The notes under the pieces: model-generated
What the model was told of the DNA's origin: nothing
Database searches by the model: none
What the model saw: only the letters and a program-made list of their open reading frames with translations
Position numbers and translations under genes: made by a program
DNA from: Herbaspirillum sp. DW155
GTDB lineage: Bacteria; Pseudomonadota; Gammaproteobacteria; Burkholderiales; Burkholderiaceae_D
Assembly (NCBI RefSeq): GCF_037076565.1
Contig: NZ_AP029028.1
Span: forward strand, 5,332,001 to 5,396,000
DNA: 64,000 nt
Reading direction: 5' to 3'
Part shown: one piece after another, positions 32,143 through 41,602 of the stretch
How the letters are laid out: each line of letters starts with the position of its first letter
Numbering within the stretch: the first letter of the stretch is position 1

Positions 32143-33057
32143 ATGCTTGCCACCATCACCCGCCTCTTTCCCGTGTGGGCGCTGCTGCTTTCCGCCGCTG
32201 CCTACTTCACCCCGCCGACCTTCACGCCCATCGGCAAATACATCACCCAGTTGTTGACGCTCATCATGCTGACCATGGGTGTGACCCTCACGGTGGACGA
32301 CTTCAAGCGCATCATCAAGCGCCCCGCGCCGGTGGCCGCCGGCATCATCCTGCACTACCTGGTCATGCCGCTGGCCGCCTGGATCATCGCCAAGGTGCTG
32401 CGCATGCCGCCCGACCTCACCGCCGGCATGGTGCTGGTGGGCAGCGTCGCCTCCGGTACCGCTTCGAACGTGATGATCTATCTCTCGCGCGGCGACGTGG
32501 CGCTGTCGGTCACCATTTCCACGCTGTCGGCGCTGGTGTCGGTGTTTGCCACGCCGCTGCTGACCGAGCTGTACGTGGATGCCTCCATCCACTTCGACGC
32601 TCACGCCATGCTGATGTCCATCGTGCAGATCGTGGTGGTGCCCATCGCGGTCGGCCTGGTGCTGAACCTGTTCGCGGGCAAGCTGATCCGTCGCATCGAA
32701 CCTTACCTGTCGCTGGTGTCGATGGTGGCCATCCTGCTGATCATCTCGGCGGTGGTCGCGGGCAGCCAGGCCAGTATCGCTTCGGTGGGCCTGGTGGTGC
32801 TGGTGGGCGTGATCCTGCATAACGGGCTGGGTCTGCTGGGCGGCTACTGGGGTGGCCGTCTGCTGGGCTTTGATGAAGCGGTCTGCCGTACGCTGGCCAT
32901 CGAAGTCGGGATGCAGAATTCCGGGTTGGCTGCCGCCCTGGGCAAGCTGTATTTCACGCCTGTGGCGGCCTTGCCGGGCGCGCTGTTCTCGGTGTGGCAC
33001 AACCTGTCGGGATCGATCCTGGCCGGTTACTGGCGCGGCCGTCCGCCGCGTGACTGA
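32143..33057 (+). CDS. Bile acid:sodium symporter (BASS) family transporter
   Basis: A 304-residue membrane protein with about ten segments. Family features: [20 protein letters not shown], then [20 protein letters not shown] and [23 protein letters not shown], which contains the Na-binding crossover region, and later [19 protein letters not shown]. Bacterial members carry organic acids such as pantoate, pyruvate or keto acids with sodium; the substrate is not determined here. The start [12 protein letters not shown] is taken over an in-frame upstream Met because the family begins there. Confidence 0.9.
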   Translation: MLATITRLFPVWALLLSAAAYFTPPTFTPIGKYITQLLTLIMLTMGVTLTVDDFKRIIKRPAPVAAGIILHYLVMPLAAWIIAKVLRMPPDLTAGMVLVGSVASGTASNVMIYLSRGDVALSVTISTLSALVSVFATPLLTELYVDASIHFDAHAMLMSIVQIVVVPIAVGLVLNLFAGKLIRRIEPYLSLVSMVAILLIISAVVAGSQASIASVGLVVLVGVILHNGLGLLGGYWGGRLLGFDEAVCRTLAIEVGMQNSGLAAALGKLYFTPVAALPGALFSVWHNLSGSILAGYWRGRPPRD

Positions 33058-33089
33058 AGCACGCAGGGCCTGATGCCTTGCCCGATGCG

Positions 33090-33119
33090 ACGGCCCGCTT
33101 CCTCACGGAGGCGGGCCGT
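33090..33119 (+). terminator. Hairpin after the BASS gene
   Basis: Perfect 9-bp stem ACGGCCCGC / GCGGGCCGT; followed by TTGTGCTTTGTG, a weak T-rich tail. Confidence 0.6.
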
Positions 33120-33205
33120 TGTGCTTTGTGTGCAGCGTGGTCTGAAATTGCCCTACAATCCGCCATCAACGCACGTCCCACCCATCTCCAAGAGGAGGCC
33201 ATTCC

Positions 33206-33799
33206 ATGCAAAAACGCAAGTTCCTCAGTCTGGGCGCCTCGCTGCTGGCCGCGCCCGCCGCCCTGCCGGCACTGGCCGCTGACAAGAAGGCCGGCCCCGC
33301 CGCAGGTCCGGTGCTGCTCACCGTCACCGGCGACATCAGCAATGCCAATCGCGGCGCGCTCGATCCGGCGCTGGACCAGATGATGGCCAAGCAGAAACTG
33401 GCCTTCGACAAGGCCCACGTGTTTGATTTTGCCGCCCTCTCGGCGCTGCCCTCGATAGAGATCCATCCCACGCTGGAATACGATGGCCGCCGCCACAGCC
33501 TGCGCGGACCCTTGCTCTCGGAGGTTTTGCGCGCCGCCGGCGGACCTGCCGCCGTGCAGAACTGCGCCCTGCGCGCGGTGGATGGCTATGCGGTGCTGGT
33601 CTCGGCGGCCGATATCGCCAAGTACCGCTTCATCATCGCCACCCATCTGGATGGCAAGCCGATTCCGCTGGGCGGACTCGGGCCGCTGTGGGCCGTGTAT
33701 GACGCCGACAGCTTCCCCGAGATGAGCGCGCGCCCCTTGCCGGAGCGCTTCGGCCAGTGTCCGTGGGGCCTGTATCACATCGCCGTGCGCAAGGCGTGA
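33206..33799 (+). CDS. Periplasmic protein with molybdopterin-oxidoreductase fold
   Basis: 197 residues. A signal peptide with basic start (MQKRKFLSLGASLLAAPAALPALA) resembles a weak twin-arginine signal. The mature part (LLTVTGDISN, LRGPLLSEVLRAAG, LRAVDGYAVLVSAADI and GGLGPLWAVYDADSFPEM) matches the small stand-alone members of the sulfite-oxidase/YedY-type domain family. The Cys that would bind molybdenum in true enzymes is not obvious at the expected place, so catalysis is doubtful. It is often annotated as a putative pterin-binding protein. It precedes and faces the acyl-CoA synthetase gene tail to tail with an 18-bp gap. Confidence 0.78.
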   Translation: MQKRKFLSLGASLLAAPAALPALAADKKAGPAAGPVLLTVTGDISNANRGALDPALDQMMAKQKLAFDKAHVFDFAALSALPSIEIHPTLEYDGRRHSLRGPLLSEVLRAAGGPAAVQNCALRAVDGYAVLVSAADIAKYRFIIATHLDGKPIPLGGLGPLWAVYDADSFPEMSARPLPERFGQCPWGLYHIAVRKA

Positions 33800-33817
33800 C
33801 CCTGATCCGGCAGCGCC

Positions 33818-35458
33818 TCAGACATTGATGGCGCTGTCGGATTTCATGCGCTTGCGCAACTCGAACTTCTGGATCTTGCCGGTGGAGGTCTTGGGCAGCG
33901 GGCCGAAGTAGATCGCCTTGGGCACCTTGAACCCGGCCAGATGGCCCCGGCAGAATTCGGTCAGTTCGGCCGCATCGATGTTGGCCCCGTCCTTCAGTTC
34001 GACGAAGGCGCAGGGCGTCTCGCCCCATTTCTCATCCGGTTGCGCCACCACCGCTGCGGCCAGCACGGCGGGATGGCGGTACAGCACGTCTTCCACTTCC
34101 ACGCTGGAAATGTTTTCTCCGCCGGAGATGATGATGTCCTTGCTGCGGTCCTTGATCTTGATGTAGCCATCGGCATTCATCACCCCCAGGTCGCCGGTAT
34201 GGAACCAGCCACCGGCAAAGGCTTCATGCGTAGCCTTGTCGTTCTTCAGGTAACCCTTCATGCAGATGTTGCCGCGGAACATGATCTCGCCGATCTCCTC
34301 GCCATCGGGCGCCACCGGTTCCATGGTGTCCGGCGAGAGCACCGTCACGCCGCGCTGCAGGTGATAGCGCACACCCTGGCGCGACTTCTGCACGGCGCGT
34401 TGGTCCACCGACAACGCGCTCCACGCATCCTGCTCGGCACACACGGCGGCAGGTCCATAGACTTCGGTCAGTCCATAGACGTGGGTCAGTTCGAACTGCA
34501 TCGCCTCCATCTTGGCCAGCACCGCTGCCGGTGGCGGTGCACCGGCCACCATCGCCTTGACCGGACCGCGAATGCCGGCGCGCCAGCTCTCGGGGGCATT
34601 GGCCAGCGCCGCATGCACGATGGGGGCGGCGCAGTAGTGGGTAATGCCATGTTCGGCGATCAGGTCGAACACCAGCCTGGGCTCGAACTTGCGCAGGCAT
34701 ACGTTCACGCCCGCGCGCGCGGCAATCGTCCACGGGAAGCACCAGCCGTTGCAATGGAACATGGGCAGCGTCCACAGGTAGACCGGATGCTTGGGCAGGT
34801 CCCATTCGAGGATGTTGGAGACGGCATTCAAGGCCGCGCCGCGATGGTGATAGACCACGCCCTTGGGGTCGCCGGTGGTGCCGGAGGTGTAGTTCAGCGC
34901 AATCGCATCCCATTCGTCAGCCGGCATGTGCCAGTCGAAATGTTCATCGCCCCCGGCCAGCAGGGCTTCGTATTCCAGATGGCCGAAGCGCTCACCGGCG
35001 ACCGGTGGCGGGCCCAGCACGTCGAACACCTCGACGATCTTCAACGCCGGCAATTGCGTGCGCAACTGCTGCGCCAGCGCGGCGAATTCGCTGTCGATCA
35101 GCAACACCTTGGCCTCGCCATGACGCAGCATGAAGACGATGGAGTCGGCATCGAGCCGGATGTTGAGCGCATTCAATACCGCGCCGGCCATGGGCACGCC
35201 AAAGTGCGCCTCCACCATTGCCGGGGTATTGGGCAGCATGGCCGCGACGGTATCATTCCTGCCCACGCCCAGCTGCTGCAAGGCGCTGGCCAGGCGGCGC
35301 GTGCGGCGATAGGTCTGGTCCCAGTCCTGGCGTAGCGCGCCGTGGAGGATGGCGGTGCGCTTGCCATACACGGCGGCCGCGCGGGCGATGAAATCGAGGG
35401 GCGTGAGGGCCGCGTAGTTGGCGGCGTTGCGGCCAAGGCCGGTGTCGAAGTCTGCCAT
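33818..35458 (-). CDS. Acyl-CoA synthetase (AMP-forming)
   Basis: A 546-residue ANL-superfamily ligase. Core motifs: NYTSGTTGDPKGVVYHHRG (P-loop), VYGLTEVYGPAAV (adenylate binding), WFHTGDLGVMNADGYIKIKDR (hinge), and the C-terminal catalytic Lys in PKTSTGKIQKFELR. The N-terminal part (PLDFIARAAAVYGKRTAI) resembles medium-chain or short-chain acyl-CoA and acetate-type synthetases. The exact acid is unknown. The start at MADFDTGLG has a good AAGGAG site; the longer frame has none. A MITE-like element begins 73 bp upstream. Confidence 0.93.
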   Translation of the reverse strand: MADFDTGLGRNAANYAALTPLDFIARAAAVYGKRTAILHGALRQDWDQTYRRTRRLASALQQLGVGRNDTVAAMLPNTPAMVEAHFGVPMAGAVLNALNIRLDADSIVFMLRHGEAKVLLIDSEFAALAQQLRTQLPALKIVEVFDVLGPPPVAGERFGHLEYEALLAGGDEHFDWHMPADEWDAIALNYTSGTTGDPKGVVYHHRGAALNAVSNILEWDLPKHPVYLWTLPMFHCNGWCFPWTIAARAGVNVCLRKFEPRLVFDLIAEHGITHYCAAPIVHAALANAPESWRAGIRGPVKAMVAGAPPPAAVLAKMEAMQFELTHVYGLTEVYGPAAVCAEQDAWSALSVDQRAVQKSRQGVRYHLQRGVTVLSPDTMEPVAPDGEEIGEIMFRGNICMKGYLKNDKATHEAFAGGWFHTGDLGVMNADGYIKIKDRSKDIIISGGENISSVEVEDVLYRHPAVLAAAVVAQPDEKWGETPCAFVELKDGANIDAAELTEFCRGHLAGFKVPKAIYFGPLPKTSTGKIQKFELRKRMKSDSAINV

Positions 35459-35531
35459 GTCTGTCTCCTTGCGGCGGGATGGTGGTGGCGGCCTGTGCAT
35501 TTTTTATCAGCTGCCTGTGAGTTTTTGCACC

Positions 35532-35799
35532 AGGGCCTGTTCACATTAAATCTGCGAGATGCGTTGCCCCCAGAAGGCGTGGTGGCAAGGCGCGCGTCAG
35601 GGCTGGTGGTGGTGCCACCAGCCCTGACGTGCAACGCGGCCAGCGCGCCTTCTGGGGGCAACCCTCCGGGAGAGGCCGCCAAGCGTCGCCTGCCGTTGTT
35701 GCAGCTCCTTGCCGTGGCACCACCACGGCGCGTCGCCGCGCCTAGGCAGTCAACGCTTGGCGACCTCTCGCACTCGCAGATTTAATGTGAACAGGCCCT
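35532..35799. mobile_element. MITE-like element with 27-bp terminal inverted repeats
   Basis: Perfect 27-bp terminal inverted repeats at 35532-35558 and 35773-35799 (start AGGGCCTGTTCACATTAAAT) bound a 268-bp element without coding capacity. Inside are nested inverted repeats: 17 bp at 35563-35579 with 35646-35662; 15 bp at 35595-35609 with 35615-35629; an imperfect 16-bp pair near 35670-35685 and 35755-35770; and a small CCGTGG/CCACGG hairpin. No clear target duplication is seen. The parent transposase family is not recognised. Confidence 0.8.
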
Positions 35800-36085
35800 A
35801 GGGTAGCACTGAAGCCTGCTTGCGCTTTGTCATCGGCACGACAAGGCTGACATGCGACAATGTTTGCCGTCTTCTTCCTCCCCTGCCGCCCCCATGAGCA
35901 GCCCGATGGCGCAGCTTCTGCGGCAATACGACTGGTTCGTCGCGCTGGCGCCTGCCATCGTCGAGTCCGTCTCGTAACCTGCCATGTTCCGGGATTTCAG
36001 CGACCACTGCGGCCGGGTGGCGGCAAGTTTGCTACCATCTGCGCTTTCCCTCAATTCTGTACGGCCCGGCATGGGCTGATTTCTC
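35800..36085. other. Region upstream of hisC
   Basis: No clear gene. A 27-codon frame beginning MSSPMAQLLRQYDWFVALAP (35894-35977) is open but has no support. The hisC promoter is expected here; no box stands out. Confidence 0.35.
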
Positions 36086-37168
36086 ATGAGCAAGTTCTGG
36101 AGTCCCATCGTCAGCCGCCTGACGCCCTACACCCCCGGCGAACAACCCAAGATCGCGCGCCTGGTCAAGCTCAATACCAACGAGAGCCCCTATGGCCCGT
36201 CGCCCCTGGCGTTGCAGGCCATCGCCCGCGAGGTCAGCGACAGCCTGCGCCTGTACCCCAATCCCGACGCCGAACCCCTGAAGCTGGCCATCGCCCGCCG
36301 CCACGCCGCCGACGGCATCAGCGCGCGCGAGGTGTTCGTGGGCAACGGCTCCGACGAGGTGCTGGCACACGCCTTCCAGGCCCTGCTGCAGCATGGCAAG
36401 CCCATCCTGTTCCCGGACATCACCTACAGCTTCTATCCGACCTATGCCGGCCTGTACCAGGTCGACTATCGCGCCGTGCCGCTGGCCGAGGATTTCACCC
36501 TGCGCACCGAGGATTACCTCGGCCACGGCGATGCCATCGGCGGCATCATCTTCCCCAACCCGAATGCGCCGACCGGCTGCCTGCTGGGACTGGACGAAGT
36601 GGAGCGCATCCTGCAGGGCAACCCGGAGCGCGTGGTGGTGGTCGATGAGGCCTATATCGATTTCGGCGGTCAGAGCGCCATCCCGCTGGTGCAGCGCTAT
36701 CCAAACCTGCTGGTGGTGCAGACCTTCTCCAAGTCGCGCGCGCTGGCGGGCATGCGGGTCGGTTTTGCGGTCGGCCATGCCGACCTGATCGATGCACTGG
36801 AACGGGTCAAGAACAGTTTCAACTCCTATCCGCTGGACCGCCCCGCCATCGCCGGCGCGACCGCCGCCATCGAAGACGAAGCGTATTTCCGCAAGACCTG
36901 CGATATGGTCATCGCCAGCCGCACCGCGCTGGTGGCGCAATTGCAGGCGCTGGGCTTCGAGGTGCTGCCCTCGGCGGCCAACTTCGTCTTCGCCCGCCAT
37001 CCGCAACGCGATGCCGCCGAGCTGGCCGCTGCCCTGCGCAGCGACGGCATCATCGTGCGCCACTTCAAGAGCGAGCGCATCAGGCAGTTCCTGCGCATCA
37101 CCATCGGTACCGATGAGGATTGCGGCACCCTGGTGGAGGCATTGCGCCGCCATCTCGGCCAGCAGTAA
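36086..37168 (+). CDS. hisC: Histidinol-phosphate aminotransferase
   Basis: 360 residues, fold type I PLP enzyme. [19 protein letters not shown] at the N-terminus is typical of His[34 protein letters not shown] and [12 protein letters not shown] bind PLP; the PLP Lys is in [19 protein letters not shown]; the C-terminal [19 protein letters not shown] binds phosphate. It converts imidazole-acetol phosphate to histidinol phosphate with glutamate. It is away from other his genes, so it is likely a second HisC copy with possible aromatic aminotransferase activity. Confidence 0.93.
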   Translation: MSKFWSPIVSRLTPYTPGEQPKIARLVKLNTNESPYGPSPLALQAIAREVSDSLRLYPNPDAEPLKLAIARRHAADGISAREVFVGNGSDEVLAHAFQALLQHGKPILFPDITYSFYPTYAGLYQVDYRAVPLAEDFTLRTEDYLGHGDAIGGIIFPNPNAPTGCLLGLDEVERILQGNPERVVVVDEAYIDFGGQSAIPLVQRYPNLLVVQTFSKSRALAGMRVGFAVGHADLIDALERVKNSFNSYPLDRPAIAGATAAIEDEAYFRKTCDMVIASRTALVAQLQALGFEVLPSAANFVFARHPQRDAAELAAALRSDGIIVRHFKSERIRQFLRITIGTDEDCGTLVEALRRHLGQQ

Positions 37169-37179
37169 GCCCCCCTCTG

Positions 37180-37210
37180 CGGGCCGCGCCGGTGTTGACC
37201 GCGCGGCCCG
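37180..37210. terminator. Hairpin between convergent hisC and MFS gene
   Basis: Perfect 10-bp stem CGGGCCGCGC / GCGCGGCCCG, loop of 11. No T-run, but its position between two stops suggests transcription end in both directions. Confidence 0.5.
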
Positions 37211-37224
37211 ATGTGCAGAAAACG

Positions 37225-38460
37225 TCAAGCGCCTGCGGTGCGTCCCTCGCCCGCGCCCAGCGGCCTTTGCCGCCATGCCACCAGCGCCCCCGCCAGCAGC
37301 ATCAGTGCAGAAAACGTCAGGCCGCGTTGCAGGCCGCCGGGACCATCGGCGATCCATCCGACGATGGACGGCCCGATGATCTGCCCCACGGCAAAGATGA
37401 TGGTGAAGGCGCTGATGCCGGCCGGCCAATCGGCAGGCCGAAGGTTGTGACGCACCATCGCCGTGGTCGACGCCACGGCCGACAGGAAGCAGCCGCCAAA
37501 CAGCAGCCCTGAGGCAAACACGGCCACCGGCTCGGCCGTCGTGGCCGGCAGCAGCGTAGCCAGACACAGCAGGCCGTTGAGGATGGCCAGCGACTGCCCG
37601 CCCCGGAAGCGGTCCAGCATGCGCGCCCAGATGCGCGAAGAAGCGAAAGTGGCCGCACCCAGCAGCGCAAAGAAGAGCGTGATGCGCGCCGGTGCCATGC
37701 CTTCTTCCTTGAGCAGGGCGATGACGAAGGTCATATAGCCGATATAGCCCAGCCCGAAGAACAGATAACCGATCAGCCCGAACAACAAACTGCGCGCACG
37801 CCACGTCCCGGCTTCGGCCGCCTGGGCCGGCGAGGTTGGCATGAGCCGTGCGGGCAGCGTCATGACCAGGCTGGCTGCCAGCGCCAGCGCGCCCAGCAGC
37901 ATCCACGCCCATTGCCACGGATGAGGTGCGCCCTGCGCGGCGGCGGCCTCCATCACCGGTGGCAGCAGCAGCGAAGCGGCCACGATGCCGATGCCGGTAC
38001 CGCCGTAATACAAGCCCAGCAGCAGGCCGGCGCGCTGCGCATGCAGCGCGGCCAGCCGGCTCACCAGCAAACCGCCCGAGACGAAGATGAGCGCACTGGT
38101 CACACCCGTTACTATCCGCAGCAGCAATTGCAGCAGCGTGTCCGTGGTCAGCGCCGGCAGGAAGGACAGCAGGGCGGTAGCGAAGGCCCCCGCGATCAGC
38201 ACGCGGTGGGCCTGATAGCGGCGCATCAGGCGCGGGGTCAGCAGCGCGCCCAGCAGGTAGCCCAATGCATTGCCGGTATTCATGCCACCGGCGATCAGAT
38301 AGGGCCAGCCGAGGTCAGCGCGCATCGGCGCCAGCAGCAGGGCATAGGAAAAGCGCGCCACACCGAGCGCCACGGCCGTGCCCAGCGACAGGGCCAGGGC
38401 GGTCAGAATGGGATGACGCAGGATGAAAGGCGAGGGCGCAGGCGCAGCGCGGCTGGTCAT
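37225..38460 (-). CDS. YbfB/YjiJ-family MFS transporter
   Basis: A 411-residue, 12-segment transporter. The TM1 sequence LALSLGTAVALGVARFSYALLLAPMRADLGW and the following YLIAGGMNTGNALGYLLGALL are the signature of the YbfB/YjiJ group, whose substrates are unknown. A second half begins at FGLIGYLFFGLGYIGYMTFVIALL. The start MTSRAAPAPSPFILRHP is the only sensible one. Transcribed away from HD-GYP in the same direction, 57 bp after it, so the two may share a transcript. Confidence 0.85.
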   Translation of the reverse strand: MTSRAAPAPSPFILRHPILTALALSLGTAVALGVARFSYALLLAPMRADLGWPYLIAGGMNTGNALGYLLGALLTPRLMRRYQAHRVLIAGAFATALLSFLPALTTDTLLQLLLRIVTGVTSALIFVSGGLLVSRLAALHAQRAGLLLGLYYGGTGIGIVAASLLLPPVMEAAAAQGAPHPWQWAWMLLGALALAASLVMTLPARLMPTSPAQAAEAGTWRARSLLFGLIGYLFFGLGYIGYMTFVIALLKEEGMAPARITLFFALLGAATFASSRIWARMLDRFRGGQSLAILNGLLCLATLLPATTAEPVAVFASGLLFGGCFLSAVASTTAMVRHNLRPADWPAGISAFTIIFAVGQIIGPSIVGWIADGPGGLQRGLTFSALMLLAGALVAWRQRPLGAGEGRTAGA

Positions 38461-38517
38461 GGGGTGGCGTCTCCTGGCGGTCTTGTTGTGGTGTGGCGCC
38501 AGTGTAGCCGATGCCAG

Positions 38518-39114
38518 CTAGTTCATCGGCCGCCAGTTGTGCTGCCGCACCACGTGCAGGCAGGCATCCACCACCACGGGGTCGAGCCGGGTGCCGCTCT
38601 GGCGCTGGATCTCTTCCAGTGCCACCGCCATGCCCAGCGACTTGCGATAAGGCCGGTCGGCCGACATCGATTCCACGATGTCAGCCACCGTCAGGATGCG
38701 CGCCTCCAGCGGCAAGGCTTCGCCGCCGATCCCGCGCGGATAGCCGCTGCCGTCGAGGTACTCGTGATGACACCAGACGATCTCGGCGAGGTTGAACGGG
38801 AAACTGATCTTGTTGAGGATCTCGTAGCCGAACTGTACGTGCGTCTTGAGTACGCCGTATTCATCGGCCGTGATGCGTCCGGGTTTGGTCAGCAGTGCCA
38901 GCGGGATCCTGGCCTTGCCGATATCGTGGACCTGCGCGGCCATGTGCAGCACGTCGATGCGCTCGGCGGGCAGGTTCAGGTGGCGTCCTATCATCACCGC
39001 CAGCTCGGCAGTCTGGTCCTCGTGATTGGGCGTATAGCCGTCAGTGAGCCGATGCAGTGCGATCAAGGCATCGATGACTTCCTGGTAGATCTTGTTCGGT
39101 TCTGAAACTGGCAT
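38518..39114 (-). CDS. Stand-alone HD-GYP phosphodiesterase domain protein
   Basis: 198 residues that consist of little besides an HD-GYP domain: AAQVHDIGKARIPLALLTKPG (HD plus Lys), HVQFGYEIL, WCHHEYLDGSGYPRGIGG (HH and GYP), and ARILTVADIVESM. These are the ligands of an active c-di-GMP phosphodiesterase. No receiver or sensor domain is attached, so it must be directed by a partner or act constitutively. Upstream is a ~265-bp divergent region with a palindrome close to the next gene. Confidence 0.9.
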   Translation of the reverse strand: MPVSEPNKIYQEVIDALIALHRLTDGYTPNHEDQTAELAVMIGRHLNLPAERIDVLHMAAQVHDIGKARIPLALLTKPGRITADEYGVLKTHVQFGYEILNKISFPFNLAEIVWCHHEYLDGSGYPRGIGGEALPLEARILTVADIVESMSADRPYRKSLGMAVALEEIQRQSGTRLDPVVVDACLHVVRQHNWRPMN

Positions 39115-39323
39115 TCCTGTCCCTGCGTGATTGCAGCCGCTGGCAGCGTGCGTGGTCGCTCAGAGGTGTTGCGTGATGATGGTAAGGCAGGCGAGGCGCC
39201 TGCCATGAACCTTTACAGGTTGCTTGCTCTCTGAAGGGGCTCCCGCTGGGCGCCTTGACCTGCCAGTCCGACGACGCATGTTCATGCGCTTTCCCGGTTG
39301 TCGGATAATAGCGGCTTGCAATA

Positions 39324-39339
39324 CTGAAACTCATTTCAG
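39324..39339. promoter_or_regulatory. Palindrome before the MFS gene
   Basis: CTGAAACTCATTTCAG, two 6-bp arms with a 4-bp centre, 41 bp before the MFS start and in the divergent spacer shared with the HD-GYP gene. A possible operator; the regulator is unknown. Confidence 0.4.
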
Positions 39340-39380
39340 GAAAGAAATGATCGTGCGCAGTTTACAGTCCTGACTTATCG

Positions 39381-40541
39381 ATGACAACCAAGCAGTCCTC
39401 TTCCCGTCGCCCTTTTCCGGTGAGCCTGATCTGGCGCAAGTTTGCCATTCCCCTGTTCTTCCTGCTGCTGGGCGTGGTGTTCGCTACCTGGGCGGCGCGC
39501 ATTCCCGCGATCCGGGACCATCTGCAACTCGATGCGGCCACGCTGGCCCTGGTGCTGTTGTGCGGCGGCATCGGCGCGGTCGGCTCCTTCCCGCTGGCGG
39601 CCTGGATCACCGGTCACTATGGTGCGCGCCACAGTGCGCTCTATGCGGGCCTGGCCCTACTGGTCTCCTTGCCGCTGCTGGGCCTGGTCCCCGGCACGGG
39701 CATGCTGATGCTGGTCTGCACGATCTACGGTGCGGCCTCCAGCTGCTTCGACGTGGCCATCAACGCCTTGGGCGCACAGGCCGAACGCGAGGCCGGGCGG
39801 CCCATCATGTCCATGCTGCACGGCTGGTTCTGCGTGGGCACCTTCTCCGGCGCGCTGGCCGCCAGCGCCGTGGCGGGCATGGGCATCGCCCCGGTGTGGC
39901 ACTTCCTGCTGGTGGCTGCGCTGTTCCTTTATCCGCTCTACGCGGGCTACCAGGCGCTGCCCGATGATCGTCCGGAGCACGATCCGGAGCGCAAGCTCTT
40001 CGCGCTGCCGCACGGGCATCTGGTAGTGCTGGGCGTGATCGCTTTTTGCGGCGCCATCGTCGAGGGTTCGGTGGCCGACTGGAGCGGCATCTACATGAAG
40101 GACCACATTGGCGCCAGCGACGGTGCCACGCCGCTGGCCTATGCCGCCTTTGCCGGCATGATGCTCATCATGCGCATGGTGGGCGACCGTCTCAAGGCCC
40201 GCTACGATGCGCGTCGCGTGGTCTGGATCGGTACTCTCGTGGCCAGCGGCGGCATCGCCCTGGCGGTGGCCGCGCCCGGCATGGCACTGGCCATCCTCGG
40301 CTTTGCCATTGCCGGTACCGGCGTGGCCGCGGTATTCCCCTTCGTCTTCAGCGCCGCCGGACGGCACGGTTCGAGTGCGCTGGCGGCCGTGGCCACGCTG
40401 GGTTACAGCGGCAGTCTGATCGGCCCGCCTGCATTCGGCTTCCTGGCCCACGGCTGGGGTTTGCAGGCGGCACTGGCCTTGCTGGGTGTGCTGTGCCTGG
40501 CCATGGCCGGTTCCAGCCGGCGCGCGCAATGGCTGCAGTAA
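39381..40541 (+). CDS. MFS transporter (YbjJ-like)
   Basis: A 386-residue, 12-segment transporter. FLLLGVVFATWAARIPAIRD at TM1 and the conserved MLHGWFCVGTFSGAL after TM4 place it in the YbjJ / fucose-permease-like group often linked to export of unknown small molecules; ADWSGIYMKDHIG in the second half is also typical. Substrate unknown. It is followed 47 bp later by an alpha/beta hydrolase gene with a ribosome site (AAGGAA), so the two probably form an operon. Confidence 0.87.
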   Translation: MTTKQSSSRRPFPVSLIWRKFAIPLFFLLLGVVFATWAARIPAIRDHLQLDAATLALVLLCGGIGAVGSFPLAAWITGHYGARHSALYAGLALLVSLPLLGLVPGTGMLMLVCTIYGAASSCFDVAINALGAQAEREAGRPIMSMLHGWFCVGTFSGALAASAVAGMGIAPVWHFLLVAALFLYPLYAGYQALPDDRPEHDPERKLFALPHGHLVVLGVIAFCGAIVEGSVADWSGIYMKDHIGASDGATPLAYAAFAGMMLIMRMVGDRLKARYDARRVVWIGTLVASGGIALAVAAPGMALAILGFAIAGTGVAAVFPFVFSAAGRHGSSALAAVATLGYSGSLIGPPAFGFLAHGWGLQAALALLGVLCLAMAGSSRRAQWLQ

Positions 40542-40588
40542 CGCTGGCAGCCACGCCTATTACTCAACATCAACAAGGAAAAAATACG

Positions 40589-41284
40589 ATGCGCAACCTG
40601 GTCCTGCTGCCGGGCTTCATGCTCAATGAACATCTGTGGGATGACATGCAGGCCGACCTCGCCACGCTGGGTCCGCTGCACTTTGGCGATCTCGGTCAGG
40701 ACATCGGCATCCAGGCCATGGCCGATGCCGTGCTGCGCCAGGCGCCGGAGCGCTTCGTGCTGTTGGGCTTCTCGATGGGCGGTTTCGTGGCGCAGGCCAT
40801 TGCGCTGAAGGCGCCCGAGCGGGTGCTGGGCCTGGGCTTGCTCAATACCTCATCGCGACCGCAGACAGAGCGTGAATCCCAGGGCACGCTGGCGCAGATC
40901 GAACTGGCACAGCGCACTCCCTTCAAGGGCCTGACCTCGCGGGCGCTGGCTTCGTCGCTGCATCCGGCGCGCAGCACCGATCGCGTCCTGCTGGACCGGC
41001 TGCAGGCGATGGCGCTGGCCAACGGCAAGGAAGTCTTCCTGCGTCAGCTGCAGACCCTGCGCGACAGCAACGCCGAGAACCTGCAGCAGTTGCGCTGCCC
41101 GGTGCTCATCGTCAGCAGTGACGAAGACAGATTGCGCAGTGTGGAAGAGTCGGAAGAGATGGCGCGCCAGATACCGCAATCGCGCCTGGAGATCATCAGT
41201 GACTGTGGTCACATGACGCCGATGGAAAAACCGCAGGAACTGTTCAGGATCATCTCGGACTGGATTGCCCGCTCAGGCTTGTAA
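40589..41284 (+). CDS. Alpha/beta hydrolase
   Basis: A 231-residue alpha/beta-fold hydrolase. LLPGFMLNEHLWDDM forms the oxyanion region, LLGFSMGGFVAQ the nucleophile elbow with the catalytic Ser, and ISDCGHMTPMEKP the catalytic His; an acidic residue in VLIVSSDEDRLRSVEE completes the triad. The size and lack of signal indicate a cytoplasmic esterase or C-C hydrolase of unknown substrate. The start is set by AAGGAA 9 bp upstream; the longer frame overlaps the transporter gene. Confidence 0.88.
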   Translation: MRNLVLLPGFMLNEHLWDDMQADLATLGPLHFGDLGQDIGIQAMADAVLRQAPERFVLLGFSMGGFVAQAIALKAPERVLGLGLLNTSSRPQTERESQGTLAQIELAQRTPFKGLTSRALASSLHPARSTDRVLLDRLQAMALANGKEVFLRQLQTLRDSNAENLQQLRCPVLIVSSDEDRLRSVEESEEMARQIPQSRLEIISDCGHMTPMEKPQELFRIISDWIARSGL

Positions 41285-41332
41285 GCCCGGGGCGCCGTCC
41301 CGCCGAGGAACGGCGCCGCACAACATCGGGCA

Positions 41333-41602
41333 TCAACCTTCGTCCAGCTCCTTGCCCGGTGCCCCGGCGGCACGCCGGCCGGGGCCCTTGTTCATTTCAT
41401 CCAGGCCGCCGGTGCCGCGCAGGTCGGTATCGACCTGGCCCTTGCGGATGTCGTCATAGGCCTGGCGGATTTCCGGACGCTCGACCTGATGGCCGCTGCG
41501 GCCAGGATCCTGGGGCGCGGCGTTCTGGTCATGCTCATGCGGCAGACGTGGCTTGTCTTGTTTGGGATGACGATCTTTTCTGGTTCTCAGGAAGCTGGTC
41601 AT
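41333..41602 (-). CDS. Small hydrophilic protein of unknown function
   Basis: 89 residues (MTSFLRTRKDRHPKQDKPRL at the start and GRRAAGAPGKELDEG at the end), very rich in charged residues, Gly and Pro, with no membrane segment and probably disordered. A GAGGA site lies before the ATG, and the reading frame is well behaved. I do not recognise a family with known role; similar short basic-acidic proteins are frequently stress-related. Convergent with the hydrolase gene. Confidence 0.65.
   Translation of the reverse strand: MTSFLRTRKDRHPKQDKPRLPHEHDQNAAPQDPGRSGHQVERPEIRQAYDDIRKGQVDTDLRGTGGLDEMNKGPGRRAAGAPGKELDEG

Noticed and set aside
35894-35977. 27-codon frame before hisC
   Set aside because: Too short, no ribosome site of note and no family; kept only as a remark.
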